A stretch of 40,129 nucleotides of DNA from Prevotella sp. (lineage in GTDB: Bacteria > Bacteroidota > Bacteroidia > Bacteroidales > Bacteroidaceae): positions 1 through 40,129 of the forward strand of contig JAILPA010000085.1 of NCBI GenBank assembly GCA_024690505.1. Direction: 5' to 3'. The position numbers and the translations under genes were made by a program. Numbering within the stretch: the first letter of the stretch is position 1; each line of letters begins with the position of its first letter. Below the pieces are notes generated by a model that ran no database searches, was not told the DNA's origin, and was given only the letters and a program-made list of their open reading frames with translations. Below, one piece after another: positions 24,325-33,907 of this stretch.

Positions 24325-26680
24325 CTCCACTTAAATATTCGTGCATGTGCTGTGCAGCACGACGGCCGTCACCCATGGCAAGAATGACCGTAGCACCACC
24401 ACGCACGATGTCGCCACCAGCGAATATCTCACTGCGGGCAGACTGCATACCCTCGTTCACCACGATGGTGTTCTTGCGGCCTAACTCCAACCCCTCGATG
24501 CTCTTTGGCACAAGCGGATTGGGGCTCACGCCAACGGCAACAACCACCTGGTCAACGTCAAGCGTCACGGTCTTACCCTCAACGGGAACCGGGCTACGGC
24601 GTCCCGAGGTATCGGGTTCGCCCAGCTCCATCACCTGGAGCACGGCCTGACATACGGCACCGCTCTCGTCGGCTTTGTATTCTATGGGGTTGTGCAGCGT
24701 GAGGAAGTTGATGCCCTCCTCCTTAGCGTGCTTCACCTCCTCCAGACGTGCAGGCATCTCCTGCTCCGAGCGGCGATAGACAAGCGTGACGTTGGCACCC
24801 AGGCGCTTGGCCGTGCGACAGGAGTCCATAGCAGTGTTGCCACCGCCCACCACAAGCACGTTCTTGCCCAGGTTGATGGGGGTGTCGGTAGTGGGATTAG
24901 CTGCGTCCATCAGGTTTACGCGCGTAAGATATTCGTTGCTCGACATCACATTGATGAGATTCTCGCCAGGGATGTTCATAAAGTTGGGCAGACCGGCACC
25001 GCTCCCTACGAAGATGCCGCGGAAGCCCTGCTGCTCAAGCTGCTCCACGCTGATGGTCTTGCCAACGATGACATCGGTCTGGAAATGAACGCCCATCTTG
25101 GCCAGGTTGTCAATCTCCACATCCACAATCTTGTTGGGCAGGCGGAACTCGGGGATGCCATACTTCAGCACGCCACCAATTTCGTGCAATGCCTCGAACA
25201 CGTAGACGTCGTAGCCAAGCTTCACCATATCGCCTGCAAACGACAGACCGGCAGGGCCACTGCCCACAACAGCAATCTTGATGCCATTGGCAGGTGCCAA
25301 CGCGGGCAGGCTGATGTTTCCCGACTCGCGTTCGTAGTCGGCGGCAAAGCGCTCCAGATAGCCAATAGCCACAGCTGGCTCATTCATCTTCAGGTGTATA
25401 CAACGGCTCTCACACTGCTTCTCCTGCGGACACACACGGCCACAGACAGCAGGTAGTGCCGAAGTATTTTTCAGAACCTTGGCAGCAGCAAGGATCTGGC
25501 CGCGCTCTATGTTCTTCACAAACGACGGTATGTCGATGTTCACAGGGCAACCCTCCACGCAGGTGGGCTTGGCACAGTCGAGACAGCGCTTGGCCTCGGT
25601 CATGGCCATCTCCTTCGTCAGACCGATGTTCACCTCCTCGGTACGTGTCGTGGCACGGTAGACAGGATCAAGCTCGGGCATGACAACGCGCTCAATCTGC
25701 GTACGCTCTTTGGGCTTCATGCTCTTGCGAAGCTCATCGCGCCAAGGAGCATTGCGGTCGGTGAGCACTTCAATCGTGTCGTTAGTGGGATTAGCATCCA
25801 ACACCACGTCGGAGGCGGCAGCTGCTGCTTCGCTTGCAGTCTTTTTCTCTTCCCCTGCCATGTGCTCAGCAAAGTGTTCCATCTCCTCCTGCTCGGCCTT
25901 CTTGAAGGTGCCCATACGCTTGAACATCTCGTCCCAGTCGACCAAAGCGCCGTCGAACTCAGGGCCATCGATACACACGAACTTCGTCTTGCCGCCAATG
26001 GTCAGTCGACAAGCACCACACATGCCCGTACCATCGACCATGATGGTGTTGAGCGACACCTCGCAGGGAATATTATGCTTCTGAGCCGTCAGGTTCGAGA
26101 ACTTCATCATAATGGGAGGTCCGATGGCAAAAACCTTGTCGACGTGTTCTTGCTCGATGAACTTCTCAATACCCACGGTGACAACACCCTTCTCACCGTA
26201 GGAGCCGTCATCGGTCATAATGATGACCTCATCGCTGCTCTCGCGCACCTTGTCTTCCAATATAATAAGGTCTTTGGAGCGTCCGGCCATGACAGACAGC
26301 ACACGATTGCCAGCCGCCTTCAATGCCTGAATGATAGGCAGCATCGGGGCTACGCCCAGACCACCACCAGCACAGACCACAGTGCCATACTTCTCGATAC
26401 GTGTGGGATTTCCCAGAGGGCCAACCACATCGGTGACGTATTCACCGACTTCGAGACAGCAGAGCTTGGTGCTCGACAGTCCCACTTTCTGCACTACCAA
26501 AGTGATGGTGCCCTTCTCCACATCGGCAGCGGCAATGGTAAGCGGCATACGCTCGCCTTTCTGCCCTACACGCACAATCACAAAGTTGCCGGCCTTGCGG
26601 CTTTGAGCAATGAGCGGAGCCTCAATCTCGAAAAGGAATACCTTTTCCGAGAATTGCTCCTTCCTTATAATCTTGTTCAT
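24320..26680 (-). CDS. Fused NfnA/NfnB-type ferredoxin-NADP+ oxidoreductase
   Basis: The 786-aa protein joins two subunits that are separate in other bacteria. Residues 1-260 are PyrK/NfnA (SudB)-like: an FAD/NAD-binding reductase with GGGLGVAP at 105-112 and a [2Fe-2S] site (C221, C224, C236). Residues about 300-786 are NfnB (SudA)/glutamate-synthase-small-subunit-like. They have two [4Fe-4S] motifs (C366, C369, C374, C378 and C413, C417, C423, C427), an FAD fold VVGSGPAGLS at 471-480 and an NADPH fold VVGGGNTAMD. The linker at 270-290 is Glu/Ala-rich. The likely role is electron bifurcation among NADH, NADPH and ferredoxin; databases often call it a glutamate synthase subunit. It lies 24 bp behind the thioesterase gene. 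Confidence 0.9.
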   Translation of the reverse strand: MNKIIRKEQFSEKVFLFEIEAPLIAQSRKAGNFVIVRVGQKGERMPLTIAAADVEKGTITLVVQKVGLSSTKLCCLEVGEYVTDVVGPLGNPTRIEKYGTVVCAGGGLGVAPMLPIIQALKAAGNRVLSVMAGRSKDLIILEDKVRESSDEVIIMTDDGSYGEKGVVTVGIEKFIEQEHVDKVFAIGPPIMMKFSNLTAQKHNIPCEVSLNTIMVDGTGMCGACRLTIGGKTKFVCIDGPEFDGALVDWDEMFKRMGTFKKAEQEEMEHFAEHMAGEEKKTASEAAAAASDVVLDANPTNDTIEVLTDRNAPWRDELRKSMKPKERTQIERVVMPELDPVYRATTRTEEVNIGLTKEMAMTEAKRCLDCAKPTCVEGCPVNIDIPSFVKNIERGQILAAAKVLKNTSALPAVCGRVCPQEKQCESRCIHLKMNEPAVAIGYLERFAADYERESGNISLPALAPANGIKIAVVGSGPAGLSFAGDMVKLGYDVYVFEALHEIGGVLKYGIPEFRLPNKIVDVEIDNLAKMGVHFQTDVIVGKTISVEQLEQQGFRGIFVGSGAGLPNFMNIPGENLINVMSSNEYLTRVNLMDAANPTTDTPINLGKNVLVVGGGNTAMDSCRTAKRLGANVTLVYRRSEQEMPARLEEVKHAKEEGINFLTLHNPIEYKADESGAVCQAVLQVMELGEPDTSGRRSPVPVEGKTVTLDVDQVVVAVGVSPNPLVPKSIEGLELGRKNTIVVNEGMQSARSEIFAGGDIVRGGATVILAMGDGRRAAQHMHEYLSGE

Positions 26681-26704
26681 TGTATGTTATGTTATAATGT
26701 TGGT

Positions 26705-27457
26705 TCACTGTTCTGACGACGAAAACTGCACCTTGCTGCGTACCACCTCGGTGCCGTCGCCCCGGATAATCCTCACGCAGAAAGCATCGGCATCGACCTG
26801 TTCACGATAGAATGACAAAGCATCGCCGGCATGAGCCTCAGCCACGTATGCAATCTCGAACCGTCTGATCTGGTGGGTGCGATACCACTCCAGCGGCCAC
26901 AGGTCAAGCACATGCTCAATATACTTCACGCTGTTGATGTGACCGTTGATGTCTACATCGTTGTAGTAGGTTTCTATGGTGCGCACCAGCTCAGCACCGT
27001 CGCTCATCTTGACGCGCCCCCCCTTGTCGATGGGGCACTCCTTGTCGTTGACAATCCACTGGTTGATGGCACCGTTGTCGATGTCGTAGATATCAGTAGG
27101 CTGGCGCGTCTCAGTGTCAATCATCGCCCAGATGCTGCGCCCGTAGCCGTAAGCATGACCGTCGGTTCCTACAACTGCAAAGTTGCGACTGGTGAAGTAG
27201 CGCATGGCCGACTCCACCCACGTCTCTACATTGAACTTTGTATACTGACAGGGCATCTCCGTCATCTCAATAGCCAGACGGGATAGCACCCACGAACGGT
27301 GAATGCTCATCAGATACTTCATGCCAAATCCACGTGCCGACGAATGAAAGTCGGCCGCATTCAGCATGTGGTTGCCCAAATGGCCCATGAACAAACGGCC
27401 CGAGAAGTCGCAATGGAACGGCTCGGCCATGAATTCGTAACGTCCTATTTTGTCCAT
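26705..27457 (-). CDS. Acyl-ACP thioesterase
   Basis: The 250-aa FatA/FatB-type double hot-dog thioesterase releases fatty acids from acyl carrier protein. The catalytic Asn and His are in DINGHINSVKY (N171, H173), matching NxHVNNxKY of plant enzymes. As I recall, in Bacteroides this gene sits inside the ilv operon between ilvN and ilvC. Here it is separated from both: a lipoprotein gene intervenes on the ilvN side and 15 kb on the ilvC side. It now leads a transcript with the Nfn fusion, from its own promoter at 27477-27507. Confidence 0.92.
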   Translation of the reverse strand: MDKIGRYEFMAEPFHCDFSGRLFMGHLGNHMLNAADFHSSARGFGMKYLMSIHRSWVLSRLAIEMTEMPCQYTKFNVETWVESAMRYFTSRNFAVVGTDGHAYGYGRSIWAMIDTETRQPTDIYDIDNGAINQWIVNDKECPIDKGGRVKMSDGAELVRTIETYYNDVDINGHINSVKYIEHVLDLWPLEWYRTHQIRRFEIAYVAEAHAGDALSFYREQVDADAFCVRIIRGDGTEVVRSKVQFSSSEQ

Positions 27458-27476
27458 TGTTTGTTTTTTGGGAATG

Positions 27477-27507
27477 CAAAAGTAAGCAGAATAATGCTAT
27501 AAACCAA
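27477..27507 (-). promoter_or_regulatory. Promoter of the thioesterase-Nfn transcript
   Basis: On the minus strand TTG (27505-27507), then 20 bp, then TACTTTTG (27477-27484). It is 20 bp upstream of the ATG at 27457, so the leader is very short. Confidence 0.65.
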
Positions 27508-27570
27508 GTTGCAAACGTTAAAAAAGTAAAAACATTACGTGCGCTTATAAATAATAAGAATAATTGTTAG

Positions 27571-27578
27571 TATTTTTG
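27571..27578 (+). promoter_or_regulatory. -7 box of the LruC-type lipoprotein
   Basis: TATTTTTG lies 65 bp upstream of the ATG at 27643; the -33 is weak. It is divergent from the thioesterase promoter. Confidence 0.5.
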
Positions 27579-27642
27579 CAGCTAGAAAAATGAGAAAAGA
27601 TATTCTAATTCATAAAAAGAACAACCATTTAAATTATCAGGG

Positions 27643-29484
27643 ATGAAAAAGATTCTTACTTTTGCTGCCTGTTTGGCACTTGCATTTACAAGTTGTTCCA
27701 AGGATGACGATCTGACCGGAGTGACTCCTAACAATCAGGACCAGAGCAGCAAGCATGTTCAGGATGTTTTCGGAGTCAAGTTTGCTTCTAACCATACTTG
27801 GAGCACCACAACGACGGGCCAAGTAACCATTAAAGCAAACTCGGATGTCAAAAAGGTTCAGGTGCTGGTATTCACCCACAGCCAGGACACTGACGGCGAG
27901 ACCATTCAGTCAGTCAGCGTGCTGAACGAGGCTGAACTGCAGGGTAGCACCACGGTGACCTTGAACTACGACGCCCCCAGTGCCAACGACGGTCTGTATG
28001 TCGCCTTTGTTTCCGACAAAGACTATGCCATCAGGAAGATAGAGAATGGCACCGCATCGCTTGAGAACGTCAAGCGTAACGTGAAGCGTGCACTGCCCGA
28101 AGGACTCGTGCTGCCTGAAGGCACGTTCACACTGGCAGAGGCCATTCCTTCGTATGCCGCTGACAGAGGTTGGGTGCCCGGCGAACAATTGTACGGCATG
28201 AGTGCAGAAAGCTATGAGAACATGAAAATGGATCCCGTAGCATACGACAAGGCCATGATGACAGACATCAAGAACATGGTGATGTCATACTTTGTAGACA
28301 AGAAAGAGAACCTGCCTCTTGTAAAGTCCAGTGGCATGTACAATGAGAAGTGCTACCCCATCACAACAGGTGATGACCCCATTATCGTCTCACCTTTCTA
28401 TAAATATGACGGAGGGTCACGATATGGAAGTGAGGTATACAACGCTGACCTGTACTACTATTACTTCAAGGAAGAGGATCTGGGCAGCGACCCCGTAGCT
28501 TACCTCAAGAGCCTGCCTAAGTACAAGGCCATCCCCTTCAACCAGTGCTATACGAAAGACGAAAACGAGGTTTTAGACAAGCGCTGCACCTATGCCCTGC
28601 TATACTGGGGTGAGGGTACACCCGACATCAATGAGACCGTCGGTTCGTTCACCTTCCCCAAAGGCCTGAAGATTGGCTTCATGGTACGTTCAAAGGCAAC
28701 TTACAAAGAAAGAGGTTTGGGCAAGGACGGCGAGTTCTATCTGGACGGACGCTTGAATGAGCACATCAACAGCTACGGCATGTTAGGAGTTGCAAAGATG
28801 AAGCTGAAAGATGGAGATCCGCGTGGCTCATGGCTGACCATTAACGACCACCTGCTGATATGCTTTGAGACAGGTGCTGATACTGACTACAACGACCTGC
28901 TGATGGAAGTTGAAGGTGGCATTGAAGGTATCATCGCCATTCCTGAGCCCAAACTCAACGTCTACTCCTATTGCTTCGAGGACACCAAGGACGGCGACTA
29001 CGACATGAACGACATCGTCATCAAGGCTACCCGAAAGAGTGATACGCAAGTAGAATACTCCATCATTGCCTGTGGCGGCTGGGACGAACTCTACGTCAAG
29101 GGTATCAATACTGGCAAGATTATGGACGACAAGGAGATTCACGGTCTGTTCGGACTGACTACCACCGAGCAGTTTGTTAACACGGAGGCCAATGCTCCCA
29201 AACTGAGTCCCATTACCGTGACCAAGACGGTTGATAAGAGCTTCAGCTTGACTGACCCCCAAACCCAGCCCTACATCTACAACAAGACGAAGAACCTGGA
29301 GATTCGCATCGCCAAGCAGGGTGAGAATCCTTACGGAATTATGATTCCCAACGACTTCAAGTACCCGCTGGAGAAGATTTGCATCAAAGATGCCTATCTG
29401 GAATTCAACAACTGGGGACAGAATCCTGTGCTGTCGACCGACTGGTACACGAAACCTCAGCTCGACAAGGTGTACAACAAGTAA
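27643..29484 (+). CDS. Surface lipoprotein with DUF4114 and DUF4842/LruC-type domains
   Basis: The 613-aa product has a lipoprotein signal (lipobox FTSC) followed by SKDDD, the consensus Bacteroidetes surface-export signal, so it should face outward. Residues about 340-430 are DUF4114-like, ending in FETGADTDYNDLLMEVEGG. Residues about 440-610 are DUF4842/LruC-like, starting with SYCFEDTKDGDYDMNDIV. Both carry Asp-rich loops of the D-x-D-Y-N/D-D type that may bind calcium. It is likely an adhesin or matrix component (inference). It is oriented opposite to its neighbours and splits ilvDBN from the thioesterase. It has its own promoter and a perfect terminator, so it is a self-contained insertion. 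Confidence 0.9.
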   Translation: MKKILTFAACLALAFTSCSKDDDLTGVTPNNQDQSSKHVQDVFGVKFASNHTWSTTTTGQVTIKANSDVKKVQVLVFTHSQDTDGETIQSVSVLNEAELQGSTTVTLNYDAPSANDGLYVAFVSDKDYAIRKIENGTASLENVKRNVKRALPEGLVLPEGTFTLAEAIPSYAADRGWVPGEQLYGMSAESYENMKMDPVAYDKAMMTDIKNMVMSYFVDKKENLPLVKSSGMYNEKCYPITTGDDPIIVSPFYKYDGGSRYGSEVYNADLYYYYFKEEDLGSDPVAYLKSLPKYKAIPFNQCYTKDENEVLDKRCTYALLYWGEGTPDINETVGSFTFPKGLKIGFMVRSKATYKERGLGKDGEFYLDGRLNEHINSYGMLGVAKMKLKDGDPRGSWLTINDHLLICFETGADTDYNDLLMEVEGGIEGIIAIPEPKLNVYSYCFEDTKDGDYDMNDIVIKATRKSDTQVEYSIIACGGWDELYVKGINTGKIMDDKEIHGLFGLTTTEQFVNTEANAPKLSPITVTKTVDKSFSLTDPQTQPYIYNKTKNLEIRIAKQGENPYGIMIPNDFKYPLEKICIKDAYLEFNNWGQNPVLSTDWYTKPQLDKVYNK

Positions 29485-29504
29485 AACATCATACTACAAA
29501 CAAG

Positions 29505-29531
29505 AGAGGCTTGCCGTAACGGCAAGCCTCT
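29505..29531 (+). terminator. Terminator of the LruC-type gene
   Basis: A perfect 11-bp stem AGAGGCTTGCC/GGCAAGCCTCT has a 5-base loop (29516-29520), then TCTGTTTA. It lies 20 bp after the stop. Confidence 0.85.
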
Positions 29532-29641
29532 TCTGTTTAAGGTTATTGCTGTCCGCTGAACATCGCGACTGCATGATTAGGGTAGAAGAATGTCAGGAAA
29601 ATTCCGATTCGCAAAAAATGCCGTAAAACGGGATTATTGGA

Positions 29642-29720
29642 AAAGCACCGCTTTGAGGGTCAAAAAGGACAGCTTTGAGGGTCAAAAAGCGGAACTTTTC
29701 CACCTTCAAAGCTGTCCTTA
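29642..29720. repeat. Array D: four 22-bp units with AAAG-N5-CTTT cores
   Basis: Cores start at 29642 (CACCG), 29664 (GACAG), 29686 (CGGAA) and 29708 (CTGTC, ending CTTA), spaced exactly 22 bp. It is homologous, unit for unit, to array A read on the other strand. It lies between convergent genes (LruC-type and ilvN), where no promoter is expected, which argues against a simple operator role. I see nothing else between 29532 and 29754. Confidence 0.85.
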
Positions 29721-29754
29721 ACTTTTTGCAAGAATACCCGTGTAAAGAAAACTG

Positions 29755-30306
29755 TCACTCGGTTCCCCTATTCTCCTCACGCTGTTCCAGGAAGTCAGTC
29801 ACCTGCTCCTGTGTACCACGCGTAACGGCAATACGGCCGCTGCGGGTGTACTGTAACACACAGCCAAACTCGTTCAGCGCATAATAGAGCGAGATGATAT
29901 CCTCCGTGTTGCCGCTCTTCATCACGATGACATAGGTGGGGTTCACCTCAGTAATCTTGGCATCAAAGTGACGTACCGTACGCGATATCTCGGCATTCTG
30001 AAGGACAACATCTGTAGCCAGCTTGTATAGTCCCGTTTCACGGATAAACAGCTGGTCGTCAGTGAAGTAGTTGGCCTTCACAACGTCAATCTTCTTCTCA
30101 ATCTGGCGTGTAATCTTGATAATCTGATCCTCATCGCTCCAGGCCGTGATGGTGTACTTGTGCACACCGGGAATACTGGAGGCCGACACGTTCAGACTCT
30201 CAATATTCACCTGACGGCGGGTAAACACTGCGGTAATCTGATTCAAGATACCCGCAATGTTTTCCGAGTAAACCAGCAGCGTATATAATTTCTTGTTCTC
30301 TTCCAT
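29755..30306 (-). CDS. ilvN: Acetolactate synthase, small regulatory subunit
   Basis: The 183-aa protein has an N-terminal ACT domain (residues 6-80, KLYTLLVYSENIAGILNQIT with the valine-site region VNIESLNVS) and the family's C-terminal domain. It binds and activates IlvB and confers valine feedback inhibition. It lies 39 bp behind ilvB. Transcription probably ends in the region of array D, although I see no classical terminator on this strand. Confidence 0.94.
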   Translation of the reverse strand: MEENKKLYTLLVYSENIAGILNQITAVFTRRQVNIESLNVSASSIPGVHKYTITAWSDEDQIIKITRQIEKKIDVVKANYFTDDQLFIRETGLYKLATDVVLQNAEISRTVRHFDAKITEVNPTYVIVMKSGNTEDIISLYYALNEFGCVLQYTRSGRIAVTRGTQEQVTDFLEQREENRGTE

Positions 30307-30345
30307 AACTTTTCACCTCTGACTTCTATCTACTTATATCTCTGC

Positions 30346-32049
30346 TCACACCTCCAGCATCATGTCGTTGACATTCATGCCCGGCGGGGTCATGGGCAGC
30401 ACATCGTCGTCCTCCTTGATGGCACACTCCAAGATGAAAGGGCCCTTCGTCGACAGCATCTTCGCAATGGCAGCAGCCAGGTCTTTGCGGTCGATAACTA
30501 CCTGATAAGGGATGCCATAGCCTTGAGCTATCAACTCGTAGCAGGGGTTCATCATCTGTGTGAACGACTTGCGGCGCTGCCAGAACATGTCCTGCCACTG
30601 CCGGACGTTACCCAGATAGTTGTTGTTCATCAGAATCATCTTGACAGGAGCCTGCTGCTCCATAATGGTGCCAAGTTCCTCGATGCACATCTGGAAGCCG
30701 CCGTCGCCCATGAAGCAGCAAACGGTGCGGTCAGTGGCAAATGTAGCGCCAATGGCGGCTGGCATACCATAGCCCATAGTGCCCAGGCCACCGCTGGTGC
30801 AAATGCTGCGCTTTTGGGGATAACGGAAATAGCGTGTAGCAAAGAGCTGATTCTGGCCCACATCGGTCACGAGCACAGTGCCACGCGGAGCCTGTTCTGC
30901 AACGGCATTCACCACCTCGCCCATGAGTAGCGGTCCATGCTGGGGATGGATGGCAGGCTCGATAACCTTCGTGCGCTCCTTCTCGTCGAGTGCCTTGAAC
31001 GATTCGCGCCATTCCTTGTGATTACTGGCGTTCAGCAAGGCGGTGATGGCGGGCAAAGACTCTTTACAGTCGGCCACCACTGCAACATCGGCTTTTACGT
31101 TCTTGTCAATCTCGCTGCGGTCAATATCCAGGTGGATAATCTTCGCCTGCTTGGCGTAAGTCTTCGTGTTGCCTGTCACGCGGTCGCTGAAGCGCATACC
31201 AATGGCAATCAGCACATCACACTCCTGTTCCTTCAGGTTGACGGCGTAGTTGCCGTGCATACCCAGCATACCCACGTTCAGCGGGTGGTCAGAAGGCAAA
31301 GCTGACAGCCCCAGCATGGTACGGCCTGCGGGAATGTCGGCCTTCTCAAGGAAAGCCCGTAGTTCGTCTTGGGCATTGCCCAGTTCAACGCCCTGTCCCA
31401 CCAGTGCCAATGGCTTCTTGGCGTGGTTGATGAGTTCAGCAGCCTCTTTCACGACGTCCATATTGAGTTTCGGATAGGCCACATACGACCGTATGAAGTC
31501 TACTTTCTGCGGCACGAAGTCTACCTTCTCTGTCTGGGCATTCTTCGGGAAATCGAGTACCACAGGGCCCGGCCGTCCGCTTCGGGCAATATAGAAAGCA
31601 CGGCTGACAGCCCATGCAATATCTTCAGCATGACGAATCTGATAACTCCACTTCGATATGGGCTGAGCTAAGCCCACAAGGTCAACCTCCTGAAAGGCAT
31701 CCGTGCCCAGGGCAGCAATGGGCACCTGACCAGCTATGACAACGATGGGCGTCGAGTCGAGCATGGCATCAGCCACACCCGTCAGCGTATTTGTAGCTCC
31801 TGGGCCGCTGGTAACGAGGGCAACCCCTACCCGACCCGTTACACGGGCAAAGCCCTCAGCAGCATGTGTGGCAGCCTGCTCATGGCGCACCAGGATATGG
31901 TCGAAGGTCTTCTTCTCGCCACGTGTATAGTCGTAGAGCGCATCGTAAACGGGCATGATGCTACCGCCAGGATAACCAAAGATGGTCTTCACACCTTCGG
32001 TTTTCAACGCCAGCATCAGCGCTTCACTTCCTGTAATCTGTTCTTTCAT
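30346..32049 (-). CDS. ilvB: Acetolactate synthase, large catalytic subunit
   Basis: This thiamine-diphosphate enzyme condenses two pyruvates, or pyruvate and 2-oxobutyrate. At 567 aa it has the catalytic Glu in VRHEQAA (E57), the FAD-region signature SGPGATN, and the ThDP/Mg motif beginning at GDG (448-450) and ending NNN (475-477). The ATG at 32049 shares one base with the ilvD stop (TGATG), so translation is coupled. The in-frame GTG one codon earlier is less likely. Confidence 0.97.
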   Translation of the reverse strand: MKEQITGSEALMLALKTEGVKTIFGYPGGSIMPVYDALYDYTRGEKKTFDHILVRHEQAATHAAEGFARVTGRVGVALVTSGPGATNTLTGVADAMLDSTPIVVIAGQVPIAALGTDAFQEVDLVGLAQPISKWSYQIRHAEDIAWAVSRAFYIARSGRPGPVVLDFPKNAQTEKVDFVPQKVDFIRSYVAYPKLNMDVVKEAAELINHAKKPLALVGQGVELGNAQDELRAFLEKADIPAGRTMLGLSALPSDHPLNVGMLGMHGNYAVNLKEQECDVLIAIGMRFSDRVTGNTKTYAKQAKIIHLDIDRSEIDKNVKADVAVVADCKESLPAITALLNASNHKEWRESFKALDEKERTKVIEPAIHPQHGPLLMGEVVNAVAEQAPRGTVLVTDVGQNQLFATRYFRYPQKRSICTSGGLGTMGYGMPAAIGATFATDRTVCCFMGDGGFQMCIEELGTIMEQQAPVKMILMNNNYLGNVRQWQDMFWQRRKSFTQMMNPCYELIAQGYGIPYQVVIDRKDLAAAIAKMLSTKGPFILECAIKEDDDVLPMTPPGMNVNDMMLEV

Positions 32050-33887
32050 CACTCAGCCAAGATTCTTACACCGCCCTTATCGGCCGAGCTGACGCTTTGG
32101 GCGTAGGCGCGAAGGGCTTTCGATACACTGCGGTTGCGACGGAGGGGCTGCTGCTCGCGGGCTGCCAGTTCCTCGTCGCTGAGTTTTACGTTAATAGAAC
32201 GGCTGGGAATATCGATAACGATGATGTCGCCGTCCTTGATCTTACCAATGTTGCCACCATTGGCGGCCTCAGGCGAGATATGTCCGATGCTCAGGCCACT
32301 GGTGCCGCCAGAGAATCGCCCATCGGTAATCAGGGCGCACTCCTTGCCCATGTGCATACTCTTAATATAAGAGGTGGGATAGAGCATCTCCTGCATTCCC
32401 GGGCCTCCCTTCGGTCCCTCATGGGTAATCACCACGCAGTCGCCTTTCTTCACCTTGCCGCCAAGGATGCCTTCACAGGCGTCTTCCTGCGAATCGAACA
32501 CCACGGCAGGGCCCTCAAAATGCCACAGGCTTTCATCTACGCCGGCGGTCTTCACCACACAACCGTCCTGAGCAATATTGCCAAAGAGCACAGCCAGGCC
32601 GCCATCCTTCGTATAGGCATGTTCAACATCTCGTATACAGCCGTTCTCGCGGTCTTTGTCAATGCTGTCGTAGTACTCGTTCTGCGACCCCATCTTAGTC
32701 GTGAAACGGCCACCGGGGGCGACATAGTAGATGCGCTTCTCGGTATCGAACTGTTCTATCTCTTTCTTTGTGTATTTCTTTGTTTCCCCTTGATAGCACA
32801 CGGTGTGCTCTCTCAACATTTCACCAAGCGAAGCACCGTCAACTCGCCACACACTATCGTCGATGAGTCCGGCCTTGTTCAGCTCGATAAGGATGCCGAA
32901 GATGCCACCGGCACGGTTGCACTCCTGCACGCTGTACTTCTGCGTGTTGGGGGCCAGCTTGCACAAGCATGGCACACGACGGCTCAGGGCATCGATGTCC
33001 TTCATGGTGAAGTCGACACCAGCCTCCTGGGCCACCGCCAGCAAGTGGAGCACCGTGTTGGTGGAGCCACCCATGGCAATATCGAGCGACATGGCGTTAA
33101 GGAAAGCCTGACGGGTGGCTATCGAGCGCGGCAAGACACGCTCATCGCCATCCTCATAGTAGGCCAACGCATTCTTCACTATCTGACGGGCAGCCCTTTT
33201 AAAGAGCTCTATGCGCTCGGCATGGCTGGCCAGGATGGTACCGTTGCCGGGCAGACTCAGTCCGATGGCCTCGGTAAGCGAGTTCATGGAATTGGCAGTG
33301 AACATGCCCGAGCACGAGCCGCACCCTGGACAGGCACACTGCTCAATCTCTTTCATCTCTTCATCGCTGACGGAGGGATCGGCTCCCTTCACCATGGCGG
33401 TGATCAGGTCGGCATTCTCGCCACGCCAGCGCCCAGCCTCCATAGGACCTCCACTACAGAAGACTGCCGGAATGTTGAGGCGCATGGCAGCCATGAGCAT
33501 TCCAGGCGTCACCTTGTCGCAGTTGGAAATACAAATCATGGCATCGGCCTTGTGGGCATTCACCATATACTCTACTGAGTCGGCAATGATGTCGCGTGAA
33601 GGCAGCGAGTATAACATGCCGTCGTGCCCCATGGCAATGCCGTCGTCAATAGCGATGGTATTGAACTCGGCCGCATAGCAGCCCATTTTCTCAATCTCCT
33701 CGCGTACTATCTGGCCTATCTCGTGCAGGTGGGTGTGGCCTGGCACGAACTGTGTGAAAGAATTGACAATGGCAATAATGGGCTTGCCAAACTGTTCATG
33801 CTTCATGCCAGTGGCCACCCACAGGGCACGGGCGCCAGCCATGCGGCGCCCCTCAGTGCATACACTGCTTCTCAACGGATGTTTCAT
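32049..33887 (-). CDS. ilvD: Dihydroxy-acid dehydratase
   Basis: IlvD makes the 2-keto acids of valine and isoleucine by an iron-sulfur-assisted dehydration. The 612-aa length is close to E. coli IlvD. Cluster ligands lie in SNCDKVTPG (C123) and CPGCGSC (186-192), with metal-binding [11 protein letters not shown] at 80-90. It starts 20 bp after the stop of the penicillin-binding-protein gene, and I see no promoter between them. Either the ilvDBN block is read through from that gene, or a promoter lies inside its 3' end. Confidence 0.97.
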   Translation of the reverse strand: MKHPLRSSVCTEGRRMAGARALWVATGMKHEQFGKPIIAIVNSFTQFVPGHTHLHEIGQIVREEIEKMGCYAAEFNTIAIDDGIAMGHDGMLYSLPSRDIIADSVEYMVNAHKADAMICISNCDKVTPGMLMAAMRLNIPAVFCSGGPMEAGRWRGENADLITAMVKGADPSVSDEEMKEIEQCACPGCGSCSGMFTANSMNSLTEAIGLSLPGNGTILASHAERIELFKRAARQIVKNALAYYEDGDERVLPRSIATRQAFLNAMSLDIAMGGSTNTVLHLLAVAQEAGVDFTMKDIDALSRRVPCLCKLAPNTQKYSVQECNRAGGIFGILIELNKAGLIDDSVWRVDGASLGEMLREHTVCYQGETKKYTKKEIEQFDTEKRIYYVAPGGRFTTKMGSQNEYYDSIDKDRENGCIRDVEHAYTKDGGLAVLFGNIAQDGCVVKTAGVDESLWHFEGPAVVFDSQEDACEGILGGKVKKGDCVVITHEGPKGGPGMQEMLYPTSYIKSMHMGKECALITDGRFSGGTSGLSIGHISPEAANGGNIGKIKDGDIIVIDIPSRSINVKLSDEELAAREQQPLRRNRSVSKALRAYAQSVSSADKGGVRILAE

Positions 33888-33907
33888 TCTGTTATTATCA
33901 ATGTTGG

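Noticed and set aside
24320..26680. Glutamate synthase small subunit as the function
   Set aside because: The N-terminal PyrK/NfnA-like half with its [2Fe-2S] site, and the absence of gltB, point to an Nfn-type oxidoreductase.
32097..33578. 493-aa plus-strand open frame
   Set aside because: It is antisense to ilvD; ilvD motifs and length are complete.
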